Notes: generated by a model not told the origin, from the sequence alone. Shown: positions 17,001-24,501, numbered from the stretch's first letter. The stretch is 32,354 bases of DNA from an uncultured Candidatus Saccharibacteria bacterium (GCA_946530935.1 CAMNAJ010000005.1:1-32354), one strand, 5' to 3'. Numbers and translations are program-made.

Positions 17001-18086
17001 GCTGGAACACAGCTTTGTGTCGCTGTGGCAAGTTTCCCAGCTTCTAGTGGTTTGGCTACAAACTGGGATAGTACAGACGGTAATAATAAATGGCGTATTT
17101 CGAAGTCACGCTGTTTTACGATTGCAAAGAAACCACTGTTTGAAGTTTGGGGCGGAAGCGTGTATTCTGGTGGCTCTATCAGAACAGCTGTCACAACAAA
17201 GAACAACCTAGCTGGCGTTGGTGATCTCGGTGGTGTAATCGTGTTTGGCTCATGGTCAGAACAAAGCGTAGTATCACTTGGACAGACGTTTGGTATGGCT
17301 TCTGGTGCAGCTACTGGTCTTGCTACTAATGCAGCTGGTGGCGGTAGCTATGAAGGTAGTACACCGGTCTATTGTACCCACCGTGTACCACTAAGTCTTG
17401 CGAACTATTCTAGCTCAGCACTTTCCGGCATTTGTGGAAATACGCAAGCAACTGGTAATTCTGGTATTTCAGCGGTAATTTCAAATAAAGAATCATTAGT
17501 TGGTACTTTACCAAATGAAGACAGTAAAGTATACGAATATACAGCTAATAGTACAATTGCACTTAATAACACTGGCGGAAAAGATGTAATTCGTTATAAT
17601 TCTAGTGCGAGCCTAACCATTAATGCTAGCGTAGCGAATACTGGAAAAACACATATTGTACATGCTAAGGGCGATGTAATGATTAATGGTAATATCACTT
17701 ATCAAGGTGGCTCTAGCACTACTTATAGCGATATGGGTAGTATTCCAAAGGTAATCATCTATGGTAACAATATTACAATTGGTTGCTCTGTGACTACGAT
17801 TAACGCAATCTTGATAGCGGAACAAGACATTACCACCTGTGCTTCTTCTGATATTAATTTGAGAGCAAATTCAACACAACTTACTATTAATGGTGCGATT
17901 ATTTCGAACAAACTATTCTTAAATCGTACTCATGGTGCTGCCACTGGTGCCAACTCAAAGGTTCCGGGCGAAATTGTGAACTATGATATTTCTACGCTAC
18001 TTTGGGGGCGTGCTAAATCTGATCCTGGTAACGAACATAAAAACCTTACGGCTGTTTATTCGCACGAAATTGCTCCAAGATACTAG
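14076..18086 (+). CDS. Giant secreted, repeat-containing surface protein (1336 residues)
   Basis: Begins with a signal peptide (KKNR, hydrophobic core, likely cleavage after VEA at residue 32). Residues about 205-371 hold two InlB/Listeria-Bacteroides-type beta repeats (KLTMIAIDTNG to TTIYAVYQ, and TLTMKAVDSNG to TTIYAVYE). Then come related Cys-containing modules, about 373-512 and 513-646, each with a PGQ-x-V-C motif and a later C; a Pro/Asp-rich linker (PPDPTPPTTLDDDD); a long Thr/Asn-rich region; a third VAGTQLC...C module near 970; and a C-terminal part from about 1035 (VWGGSVYSGG, then Ser/Thr/Asn-rich beta strands). It ends SHEIAPRY with no C-terminal membrane anchor or LPXTG signal. 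Probably an adhesin or cell-surface structural protein; host attachment is inference. Confidence 0.88.
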   Translation: MKHFKKNRLMVAVIALMVMFFAALTIHNEVEAYTWSWDDPDWSWCVKSAGEGRSDIYSVQWACWKTRPADGSYGCAIWLGSPTDTSTLIYLDEGDTTVYGYYYRMCTSVNGVSHNDAASNVYAYNDGDSIGYGGYVGGGYWASPGSTRVSINVASFINGASVRYEDDYTYYSRTITINRCNATNTSSCDTQDANITLAVRKPQKKKLTMIAIDTNGQSLSSYAPNQEVEVNSGSSASLTAYDLSSYHYIKVKWGTSTWNSSWWDDANRTYTVGSLTSDTTIYAVYQLDQKTLTMKAVDSNGNSLSHLMADKSVTVVAGSSASLTADNLVGYTKKWWGTSATGGRTANTGMTYTVNPLNSNTTIYAVYERHEFAARARVFEGNNTSGTNSKSTGYVETNNTQTLNINCLNSGCTATFDLAAKNVVGSAAMNYVVYRSQNGGSGSTQYVNPASPYAMSSSGTTIKIYSGGNYLNSITETILPGQTVCYYITFYPFGSYSNTTTATAKACAHANPSTFEGQSKVTTGSGTTTSGWRNTSTNGTQNISGCTTAGCSITFQHYLRRTSGIGSTTYNVTRTSNYSTISGATLKSGTEAFTGVSNNTSVLEYQETITLMPGQVVCETLTFKPSNDVVNVASNVVIKICASALGNAQPPDPTPPTTLDDDDLSDAFLDMRVKNPTGATEYRKYQETVYAKPGQVLSYRSSYNPVLQYAYYVYPQKFRLNGTGTVYPTSGINTASTLGTMFNAYKGSYGNWNNSYTVFSKTGGFLSGYSEDFIYSNGQTEKRVNTNTHQVKTGEVGRNLAETAATNKNNRTKTTVSQVTFTADGSSNNVANTYTANKTSTANAYVPYNYDTTLKIEEDDDEVIYAGEEKNIKYEIDVIPKTNNKTTDGSDGEKYATIMRDAISKVVIYLGTEKPQSNGWNGTRTADVCNYFIGAASNGTTCKFANEKTEDLNPSGILTGSQHKLELLMQVPDVVAGTQLCVAVASFPASSGLATNWDSTDGNNKWRISKSRCFTIAKKPLFEVWGGSVYSGGSIRTAVTTKNNLAGVGDLGGVIVFGSWSEQSVVSLGQTFGMASGAATGLATNAAGGGSYEGSTPVYCTHRVPLSLANYSSSALSGICGNTQATGNSGISAVISNKESLVGTLPNEDSKVYEYTANSTIALNNTGGKDVIRYNSSASLTINASVANTGKTHIVHAKGDVMINGNITYQGGSSTTYSDMGSIPKVIIYGNNITIGCSVTTINAILIAEQDITTCASSDINLRANSTQLTINGAIISNKLFLNRTHGAATGANSKVPGEIVNYDISTLLWGRAKSDPGNEHKNLTAVYSHEIAPRY

Positions 18087-18097
18087 TGTGCTATAAT
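18087..18097 (+). promoter_or_regulatory. radA promoter, extended -10 (TGTGCTATAAT)
   Basis: Starts on the base after the stop of the surface-protein gene. The radA ATG is 7 bases after the -10, without a ribosome site. Confidence 0.75.
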
Positions 18098-18104
18098 CAT
18101 AGAT

Positions 18105-19454
18105 ATGAAACTCAGGAGTCAGTTTGTCTGTCAGCAATGTGGTGCGACATATGCGAAATGGGTTGGACAGTGTAATAATTGTTCAGCATGGAATTCTTTG
18201 GTTGAACAAGTAGTTGAGCCAGAGATTGGAAAAAAAACTGCTATTGAAAAAGGTAAACAAACTGGTAAAAAACTTGATTTTGTTAAATTAAAAACCGTAG
18301 TGCCGTCTGATAAAAAAGCGCGACTCTTAACGGAATTCCCAGATTTGAATGTGGTGCTTGGTGGGGGGATTCTAATGGGTTCGGTTTCACTACTAGCTGG
18401 GCAGCCGGGCATTGGTAAGTCGACTATCTTGATGCAAATTTGTGCAGAAGTCGCTAAAAAACACGATGTATTATATATATCTGGTGAGGAATCGGCTGGG
18501 CAGGTAAAACTTCGTGCCGAAAGACTTGGTGCAAATTCGGATAGGCTAAACTTTGCAACTTCAACTTCTGGTAATGATATCGCAAAGACGATTGAAACTG
18601 GTGAATTTGACTTGGTGATTGTAGATTCTATTCAAACACTCGCGATGGATGAAATTTCATCGGCACCAGGAACAGTTTCTCAAGTTACTAATTGTGGTAA
18701 TTTGATTATTCGAGCGGCTAAAGCGACCGATACGGCTGTGATTATTGTTGGCCATGTGACTAAAGAGGGAACACTTGCGGGACCAAAAGTACTTGAACAT
18801 TTAGTAGATGTGGTGCTTAATTTTGAAGGCGATAGATATGGTGGATTCAAAACCGTAAGAGCGGTGAAAAACCGTTTTGGTTCGACAAATGAGGTGGCGA
18901 TTTTTGAGATGGGTGAAACTGGGCTTAAGGAAGTACAAAACCCATCAGCGGCTCTATTGGCCGAAAGAACTAATACAGACGGCTCAATTATTTTAGCAAC
19001 TCTAGAAGGAAACCGCCCGATTTTAGTTGAGATTCAGGCTCTTGCCACAACGTCTAATTTTGGTTATCCAAAGCGTACGGCATCTGGATTTGATATTAAT
19101 CGTTTGAATCTACTAATTGCGGTAATTGAAAGACGAACAAAACTTAAGCTATCTGACAAAGATATTTTTATTAACGTGGTCGGAGGAATGAAAATAAACG
19201 ATTCGGCAGCGGATCTTGCGGTTTGTATGGCAATTGCGTCGGCGGTAGCGGGGAGAAAGCTTGGGGAAGAGTATGTGGTATTTGGTGAAGTAGGACTAGG
19301 CGGAGAAATCCGTTCAGCATTCAGAGCGGACCAGAGAATTGCAGAAGCGAAGAAATTAGGATTTCTTCACGCGATAGGGCCGGCAACGGTACATGATAAA
19401 TTTGTAATTCCAGCAAAAGACCTACGTGAAACTTTAATTAAGTATGTAAAATGA
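18105..19454 (+). CDS. radA: DNA repair protein RadA
   Basis: A 449-residue RecA-like ATPase and branch-migration factor in homologous recombination. Seen in order: N-terminal zinc finger CQQCGATYAKWVGQCNNC, Walker A GQPGIGKST near residue 103, SGEESAGQVKLRAERLG, the RadA-specific KNRFGSTNE motif, and a C-terminal Lon-protease-like domain with DLAVCMAIASAVAGR. Length is normal. First gene of a recombination cluster: its TGA overlaps the ruvC ATG (ATGA). In organisms with natural transformation RadA also helps integrate incoming DNA. Confidence 0.97.
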   Translation: MKLRSQFVCQQCGATYAKWVGQCNNCSAWNSLVEQVVEPEIGKKTAIEKGKQTGKKLDFVKLKTVVPSDKKARLLTEFPDLNVVLGGGILMGSVSLLAGQPGIGKSTILMQICAEVAKKHDVLYISGEESAGQVKLRAERLGANSDRLNFATSTSGNDIAKTIETGEFDLVIVDSIQTLAMDEISSAPGTVSQVTNCGNLIIRAAKATDTAVIIVGHVTKEGTLAGPKVLEHLVDVVLNFEGDRYGGFKTVRAVKNRFGSTNEVAIFEMGETGLKEVQNPSAALLAERTNTDGSIILATLEGNRPILVEIQALATTSNFGYPKRTASGFDINRLNLLIAVIERRTKLKLSDKDIFINVVGGMKINDSAADLAVCMAIASAVAGRKLGEEYVVFGEVGLGGEIRSAFRADQRIAEAKKLGFLHAIGPATVHDKFVIPAKDLRETLIKYVK

Positions 19455-19927
19455 AAATTTTAGGAATTGATCCAGGTATTGGGATTTGCGGATTTGGGTT
19501 AATCGAAACCAAATCGCGTACGGATGCAAAAGCATTAGATTTTGGTGTGATAACGACAAAAATACGAGCACCACTTCCGTCAAGGTTAAAAGAACTATAT
19601 GAATCATTGCAGGAGGTTTTTGAGTCAACGAAACCAGATGTAGTGTCGGTAGAGAAGCTATTTTTCTCGAAGAACATTACAACTGGGATTGCGGTGGCGG
19701 AAGCGAGAGGGTTAGTGCTTCTTGTGGCGGAGCAAAAGGGTTTACCAGTTTTTGAATACACACCAAATGAGATAAAAAAGACTTTAACGGGCTATGGCTC
19801 GGCTAAAAAAGGTCAGATACAAGAAATGGTACGAGTGCATTTAAATTTAAAAGATAAGCCAAAGCCGGATGATGCGGCAGATGCTTTGGCGGCTGCTATC
19901 ACGCACTCTTTAAACGGGATGGTATAA
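19451..19927 (+). CDS. ruvC: Holliday junction resolvase RuvC
   Basis: A 158-residue endonuclease that cuts Holliday junctions. Acidic catalytic residues are in place: Asp7 in GIDPGIGICGFG, Glu in VSVEKLFF, and the C-terminal pair in KPDDAADALAAAITH. Length is standard. Its start overlaps the radA stop by four bases; its own TAA stop lies inside the TATAAT box of ruvA. Confidence 0.97.
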   Translation: MKILGIDPGIGICGFGLIETKSRTDAKALDFGVITTKIRAPLPSRLKELYESLQEVFESTKPDVVSVEKLFFSKNITTGIAVAEARGLVLLVAEQKGLPVFEYTPNEIKKTLTGYGSAKKGQIQEMVRVHLNLKDKPKPDDAADALAAAITHSLNGMV

Positions 19928-19928
19928 T
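19923..19928 (+). promoter_or_regulatory. ruvA -10 box sharing the ruvC stop codon
   Basis: TATAAT contains the ruvC TAA (19925-19927). The ruvA ATG follows after 6 bases with no ribosome site, so leaderless expression independent of ruvC is likely. Confidence 0.65.
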
Positions 19929-19934
19929 ATATAT

Positions 19935-20510
19935 ATGATTGCGCATATTAGAGGTAAAGTTACAGAAAAATTTGGAAACTCACTGATTATTGATGTGTCT
20001 GGTGTTGGGTATGAGATAACGGTGCCGACGCTTGATTTTGACGCAGCACTGCTTAATGAGGAAAGGAAGTTTTTTACCTATCATTCGATTAGAGAAAATG
20101 CAGAAGAATTGTATGGTTTTTCTAGTTTGATGGCGAAGAAATTGTTTGAACTTCTAATCTCGGTACAGGGAGTTGGGCCGAAGGCGGGAATTGCTATCCT
20201 GTCTTTGGCGGAGCCAGAAGAAGTAAGAAATGCGATTGCAAACGCCGATGCGGCCTTTATTTCAAAAGCGTCTGGGGTAGGCAAAAAATCTGCGGAGAGA
20301 ATTATAGTAGACCTTCGTGATAAGGTAGGAATACCGTCACATTATGGAGCGACAGAGACGAAATATAAGACTATGGATGAAGCGAATGACGAGGCTCTAG
20401 ATGCGCTTATGGCACTCGGGTTTACATTGAAAGAAGCTTCACTGGCGCTTGAAAAGATTGATAGAGATCTTCCAACCGAGGAAAGAATCAAAATGGCCTT
20501 GAAAAAATAA
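19935..20510 (+). CDS. ruvA: Holliday junction branch-migration protein RuvA
   Basis: 191 residues; the junction-binding subunit that loads RuvB helicase. The N-terminal OB-type domain begins MIAHIRGKVTEKF; two helix-hairpin-helix motifs follow (VQGVGPKAGIAILSL and ASGVGKKSAERIIVDL), and the C-terminal domain that contacts RuvB (DALMALGFTLKEASLAL) is present. Slightly short of the usual 200. ruvB is not in the window. Confidence 0.96.
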   Translation: MIAHIRGKVTEKFGNSLIIDVSGVGYEITVPTLDFDAALLNEERKFFTYHSIRENAEELYGFSSLMAKKLFELLISVQGVGPKAGIAILSLAEPEEVRNAIANADAAFISKASGVGKKSAERIIVDLRDKVGIPSHYGATETKYKTMDEANDEALDALMALGFTLKEASLALEKIDRDLPTEERIKMALKK

Positions 20511-20516
20511 AACAAG

Positions 20517-20527
20517 TGTGTTAAAAT
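20517..20527 (+). promoter_or_regulatory. rplS promoter, extended -10 (TGTGTTAAAAT)
   Basis: A TGTG extension and TAAAAT -10 box. Unlike its neighbours it is followed by a leader of about 26 bases with AAAGG at 20548-20552 before the ATG, as expected for a highly translated ribosomal gene. Confidence 0.55.
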
Positions 20528-20559
20528 AACAGGTAATTGTCTAATATAAAGGTTTAAAT

Positions 20560-21036
20560 ATGAGTTTTTCTATTCTAAAGCAAATCGGTGACGCCCAAAA
20601 GAAGAAGGCTGTTGTTGATGTTCGTTCTGGTGATACCGTAAAAGTCACCCAAAAGATTAAGGAAGGCAACAAGTTTCGTTTGCAGACTTTTGAGGGTGTA
20701 GTGATTCGTGTTGATCGCAAAGAGTCTCATACTGCACGTATTGTTGTCCGCAAGGTTACTTCTGGTGTTGGTGTTGAGAAGTCATATCTCATCCATTCGC
20801 CACTCGTAGAGAAGATTGAAGTCACTAAGCGTTCGAAAGTTCGCCGCAATAACCTTAGCTATCTTCGTGAGCGCTCTGGTAAATCCGCACGTCTTTCTGC
20901 AAAGGATTTCGATCGTGCATCTGTTAACGATGTAACTGTTCCAGAAGTTGAAGTTGTTGAAGCTCCAGCAGAAGAGCCAAAAGAAGAAGCTACTGAAGCT
21001 CCTAAAGAAGAAGCTCCAGCCGAAAAAGAAGCTTAA
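20560..21036 (+). CDS. rplS: Ribosomal protein L19 with acidic C-terminal tail
   Basis: Residues 1 to about 117 match bL19 (GDTVKVTQKIKEG, RLQTFEGVVIRV, GVGVEKSYLIHSPLVEKIEV, KVRRNNLSYLRERSGKSARL). L19 is normally about 115 residues; here about 40 more follow, made of Glu, Pro, Ala, Val and Lys (repeats like PAEEPKEEATEAPKEEAPAE), a low-complexity acidic tail that would project from the 30S-50S interface side of the ribosome. The order rplS-rnhB-yraN downstream is common in bacteria. Closed by a terminator. Confidence 0.96.
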   Translation: MSFSILKQIGDAQKKKAVVDVRSGDTVKVTQKIKEGNKFRLQTFEGVVIRVDRKESHTARIVVRKVTSGVGVEKSYLIHSPLVEKIEVTKRSKVRRNNLSYLRERSGKSARLSAKDFDRASVNDVTVPEVEVVEAPAEEPKEEATEAPKEEAPAEKEA

Positions 21037-21050
21037 TTAAGAATTTAAAA

Positions 21051-21076
21051 GACTCGGGGCTAACCGAGTCTTTTTT
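21051..21076 (+). terminator. Terminator after rplS
   Basis: A perfect 7-base-pair stem GACTCGG/CCGAGTC, 6-base loop and TTTTTT; the A-run upstream extends the pairing. Confidence 0.94.
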
Positions 21077-21101
21077 GATTAGTTTGCGTGACTAGATAAA
21101 G

Positions 21102-21112
21102 TATACTACAAT
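21102..21112 (+). promoter_or_regulatory. Promoter of the RNase HII-YraN gene
   Basis: Two overlapping -10 candidates: TATACT at 21102-21107 and TACAAT at 21107-21112. The second lies 6 bases from the ATG, the spacing used elsewhere in this window. Confidence 0.5.
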
Positions 21113-21118
21113 GTTTTT

Positions 21119-22069
21119 ATGAAAATCCTTGGGATAGATGAGGTCGGACGAGGACCTTTGGCGGGTCCGCTGGTGGTTGGTGCGGTAATTTTGCCAGAAG
21201 TTTTACCGGATTGGGCTAATGAACTTGATGATTCCAAAAAACTGACGTTTAAAAAACGAGCTAAGCTTAGTGAAATAATTCTTGATGGAGCAGTTGCAAC
21301 CGGGCTTGGGTTTGTTTCACCATTTGAACTTGACGAACTTGGAATGGTGCCGGCTTTAAAACTTGCAACTAGAAGAGCTCTTCAGGATATGCAAGGTCAA
21401 CAAATTAAATGCACAAAAGTAATAATTGACGGAAATATTAATTTTTTAACTGGAACAAAACTAGAAAAGATTACGACTACATTAATTAAGGGTGATGCTT
21501 TGATAAAGGAAATATCGGCAGCATCAATTATCGCCAAGGTCGCTAGGGATAATTATATGATTGAACTTGGTAAGAAATACCCTGGTTATGGATTTGAAAA
21601 ACACATGGGGTACGGAACTAAAGCGCATATCGATGCGATTAAACGTCTTGGATTAACTTCGGAACACAGACTAAGCTTTGAACCGTGTAAGAGCATCTCT
21701 GGTTTTAAGAGAGAAGAAACAAAGAAGAATACGACGGTGATAGGGAAATTTGGCGAAGATGCTGCGGCTGATTATCTAACGAATTTGGGTCACAAAATAG
21801 TTGGGCGTAATTTTAAAACGAGATGGTGCGAGATCGATATTGTTTCAATTGTTGAAGATAAGATCTGTTTTACAGAAGTTAAATATCGTAAAAGTGATGA
21901 TTTTGGTGGTGGAGTAGCAGCCATAACTCCGGACAAAGTTAAAAAAATGAAGCTCGGAGCGGAGATATTTTTGAAATATTATCCAAAATACCAAGATTTA
22001 CAGCCGATTTTAGCGGTAGCCGATGTGACGAAAGAATATAAAATCAAGAATTGGTTTGAAATAATTTAA
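21119..22069 (+). CDS. rnhB: Fusion of RNase HII and YraN (UPF0102) endonuclease-like domain
   Basis: 316 residues in one open frame. Residues 1 to about 195 are RNase HII, which cuts RNA in RNA-DNA hybrids and starts removal of misincorporated ribonucleotides: GIDEVGRGPLAGP with Asp7 and Glu8, IIDGN, and KGDALIKEISAASIIAKVARD. After a short linker (about 196-204) residues 205-316 are a complete YraN/UPF0102 domain: GKFGEDAAADYLTNLGH, CEIDIVSI (usually GEIDLI), and FTEVKYRKSDDFG, the E-I-D ... E-V-K core of a restriction-endonuclease-like fold. rnhB and yraN are separate neighbours in many bacteria, so this is a gene fusion. YraN function is still poorly known; the fusion suggests a shared DNA-repair or R-loop task. 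Confidence 0.93.
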   Translation: MKILGIDEVGRGPLAGPLVVGAVILPEVLPDWANELDDSKKLTFKKRAKLSEIILDGAVATGLGFVSPFELDELGMVPALKLATRRALQDMQGQQIKCTKVIIDGNINFLTGTKLEKITTTLIKGDALIKEISAASIIAKVARDNYMIELGKKYPGYGFEKHMGYGTKAHIDAIKRLGLTSEHRLSFEPCKSISGFKREETKKNTTVIGKFGEDAAADYLTNLGHKIVGRNFKTRWCEIDIVSIVEDKICFTEVKYRKSDDFGGGVAAITPDKVKKMKLGAEIFLKYYPKYQDLQPILAVADVTKEYKIKNWFEII

Positions 22070-22090
22070 GGTTATTTTAGGTTGCTATTA

Positions 22091-22096
22091 TATAAT
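22091..22096 (+). promoter_or_regulatory. -10 box of the beta-helix-like protein gene
   Basis: TATAAT ends 6 bases before the ATG at 22103; leaderless arrangement. Confidence 0.65.
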
Positions 22097-22102
22097 AATA
22101 GT

Positions 22103-23413
22103 ATGAATAATGATAAACCTGAATTAGATGAAACACCAACACAAGATAATGTTGAAAACATCGGAACGTCAAATGAGGACTTGGTAGAAACTAAAAAATC
22201 TAAAAAAAGAACCTTAGAAATTAGTGGTACATTATTTATAATAATTCTCGTAGTAGTGATTTCGGTTGTAATGACTTTTAATATGTCTAAGAAAGATTCC
22301 GATAATGGCAGTAGTGACGGTAATGGTAGTTCGGTAATTGACGGTGATGATAATGACGGAGCTAATACTGAGTTAACTAGTAAAAGTGTGACGACAACAA
22401 TTGATAGAAAGACAATTACTTATAATGGCGCTTATGTAGTAGATGGAATTGAGGCGACTATTAATTCTGGTACTTACGAATCGTCCACAGACGATCAGGT
22501 GGTATTTTTAGTGATAAATGGCGGCAAGCTTACAATTAATGGTGGTGTAGTGATTAACAAAACTGGTAGTGCTAATTCTAATGGCCGAGGTGATAATTAT
22601 AGCTTCTATGGAATTAATTCAGCCGTCGTAGTCGTGGGTGAAGGTTCTTCTGCTACGATAGATGGTGCTTTAATCAATACTTCTACTTCTGGCGCTAATG
22701 CGGTAGTAGCTACGAATGGTGGCAGTGTAACTATTAATAATTCAGCTATTTCTACGACTAAAGATGGTTCTAGAGGTCTTCACGCTACTTATGGTGGCAC
22801 TATCAATTCAAATAAAACTACCATCTCGACAAAAGGTGGTTCTTCGGCTGCACTTGCAACAGACCGCGGTTCTGGTACAGTGGTGGCAAATGCTATGGAA
22901 CTCTCAACTGCTGGAGCCGGATCACCGCTGATTTATTCAACTGGTGATATAAAAGTAACTAGCTCAACTGGTACATCCACGGGTGCACAAATTGCAGTAG
23001 TAGAGGGGAAGAACTCTATCACATTAGATGACTGTGAGTTTTCTACTAATGGTATTGGTAATCGTAACAACGTCGACAACGCGGCTGTTATGATTTATCA
23101 GTCGATGTCTGGCGATGCTTCAATGGGGGCTGGTTCTTTTACGGCTTCGGATTCTAAATTGACTGTGCTTTCAGATTCCGAACAATATGAAACAGTTCCG
23201 TTTTTCTTTGTGACAAACACTACGGCTAGTATTTCACTTAGTGGCGTAGAAATGAACTTTTATGAAGATGGATACTTTATTCTGGCATCCGGTACGAATG
23301 AGTGGGGAAATGCCGGTAATAACGGTGGCACTGTAACGGTGGATGCTAAAAATATTAGCACATCTAGTTCAGAGATTGGTGTAGATGAGATTTCTAGTGT
23401 AAGCGGATTATAA
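22103..23413 (+). CDS. Membrane-anchored, extracytoplasmic beta-helix-like protein
   Basis: 436 residues. A cytoplasmic N-tail of about 40 acidic residues ends in KKSKKRT, followed by one membrane segment (about 43-63) and a Gly/Ser/Asp linker. The outer region (about 90-430) is built of short repeating strands such as ATINSGTYE, KLTINGGVVINKTGS, SATIDGALINTSTSG, SVTINNSAISTTKDGS and NSITLDDCEFSTNG. This hydrophobic/T/N/G rhythm is typical of right-handed parallel beta-helix surface proteins, which often bind or cleave carbohydrates or act as adhesins. No catalytic motif recognised. The TTG at 22082 could extend the frame but lies before the promoter. The stop touches the ychF stop on the other strand. 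Confidence 0.85.
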   Translation: MNNDKPELDETPTQDNVENIGTSNEDLVETKKSKKRTLEISGTLFIIILVVVISVVMTFNMSKKDSDNGSSDGNGSSVIDGDDNDGANTELTSKSVTTTIDRKTITYNGAYVVDGIEATINSGTYESSTDDQVVFLVINGGKLTINGGVVINKTGSANSNGRGDNYSFYGINSAVVVVGEGSSATIDGALINTSTSGANAVVATNGGSVTINNSAISTTKDGSRGLHATYGGTINSNKTTISTKGGSSAALATDRGSGTVVANAMELSTAGAGSPLIYSTGDIKVTSSTGTSTGAQIAVVEGKNSITLDDCEFSTNGIGNRNNVDNAAVMIYQSMSGDASMGAGSFTASDSKLTVLSDSEQYETVPFFFVTNTTASISLSGVEMNFYEDGYFILASGTNEWGNAGNNGGTVTVDAKNISTSSSEIGVDEISSVSGL

Positions 23414-24403
23414 TTAGACGTTAAAGCGAAATTCTACAACGTCGCCGTCTTTCATGATGTATGTTTTTCCTTCGGTGCGAAGGAGGCCGGCTTCTTTCAC
23501 GGCTTTTTCAGAACCTAGACGTTTTAGATCATCATAATTACAAATTTGGGCAGCAATGAAGCCGCGTTCGAAATCGGTATGAATAGTGCCGGCAGCTTCT
23601 GGAGCGGTAGCACCCTGTTTAATGGTCCAAGCACGACATTCTTTTTTGCCAGCAGTGAGAAAAGATTGAAGGCCAAGAGTTTTATAAGCAGCTTTAATTA
23701 GCTCGCCAAGTGCATCCTCTTTTACGCCGTAGCTTTCAAGGAATTCTTTTCTTTCGTCACGGTTCATGCCAGACATTTCTTCTTCGAGTTTAGCATTAAC
23801 AAAAATGGCTTCGGCTGGAGTAACGAGAGATTTTAGTTTTTCTTGTAAATCTTGATCCGTGAGGCCGGATTCATCAACATTAAACATATAAATGACTGGT
23901 TTATCGGTGAGAAATGGAATATGCTCGTCGGCAGGATCTTTTTTGCGCTTGGCGGCGATTTTTTCTTTAGTTTCTTCGTCGGCAAGTTGAAGTTCAAGAT
24001 TAATGATGTCGATATCTTCTTTAGCTTGAGAAACGATGTCTTCTTCAATTTTATTATCAGCGCGGACGATATCGTTATTAACGAAGGCACGAACAACGTG
24101 GCAAATAGCTTGGCATTCGCGGATGTGAGCGAGGAATTTATTGCCAAGACCTTCGCCTTTTGAAGCGCCAGCAACTAGGCCAGCAATATCGACGAATTCT
24201 ACGGTAGCCGGAACAACTTTATCAGTTTCGTACATTTTAGCTAGAACGTCCAAGCGTTCATCTGGGACGGGAACAATACCAACATTTGGTTCAATGGTAG
24301 CAAAAGGGTAGTTGGCGGCAAGAGCGCCAGCGTTAGTTAAGGCATTAAACAAAGTGGATTTACCGACATTTGGTAAACCGACGATTCCAATCTTTAAATT
24401 CAT
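23414..24403 (-). CDS. ychF: Ribosome-associated P-loop NTPase YchF (OLA1 type)
   Basis: 329 residues. Walker A GIVGLPNVGKSTLFNALT, FVDIAGLVAGASKGEGLGN, and YMFNVDESG, the NVDE form of the G4 motif which in this family favours ATP over GTP. The C-terminal TGS-like domain is intact (KECRAWTIKQGATAPEAAG, IHTDFERGFI, KDGDVVEFRFNV). Usual length is about 363; the gap is in the helical insert (IDIINLELQLADEETKEKIAAKRK then directly FLTDKPV), so that coiled coil is about 30 residues shorter. The frame is open to 24661, but the start used here matches the family N-terminus and sits 7 bases from a minus-strand TATAAT. Confidence 0.96.
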   Translation of the reverse strand: MNLKIGIVGLPNVGKSTLFNALTNAGALAANYPFATIEPNVGIVPVPDERLDVLAKMYETDKVVPATVEFVDIAGLVAGASKGEGLGNKFLAHIRECQAICHVVRAFVNNDIVRADNKIEEDIVSQAKEDIDIINLELQLADEETKEKIAAKRKKDPADEHIPFLTDKPVIYMFNVDESGLTDQDLQEKLKSLVTPAEAIFVNAKLEEEMSGMNRDERKEFLESYGVKEDALGELIKAAYKTLGLQSFLTAGKKECRAWTIKQGATAPEAAGTIHTDFERGFIAAQICNYDDLKRLGSEKAVKEAGLLRTEGKTYIMKDGDVVEFRFNV

Positions 24404-24410
24404 ATCTGTT

Positions 24411-24416
24411 ATTATA
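24411..24416 (-). promoter_or_regulatory. ychF -10 box
   Basis: TATAAT on the minus strand, 7 bases before the ychF ATG; no ribosome site. Confidence 0.7.
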
Positions 24417-24463
24417 CCATGATTTTGAGGAATTTTTAGTCTTTGATGGGTGGAGAATACCAT

Positions 24464-24469
24464 TATAAT
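24464..24469 (+). promoter_or_regulatory. -10 box of the small-protein/PgeF-like unit
   Basis: TATAAT, followed by a leader of about 26 bases that carries GGAGG at 24494-24498. The region between the two divergent starts (24404-24501) holds this promoter and that of ychF. Confidence 0.55.
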
Positions 24470-24501
24470 TAAGTTATTAGCTTTATATAGTATGGAGGAA
24501 T

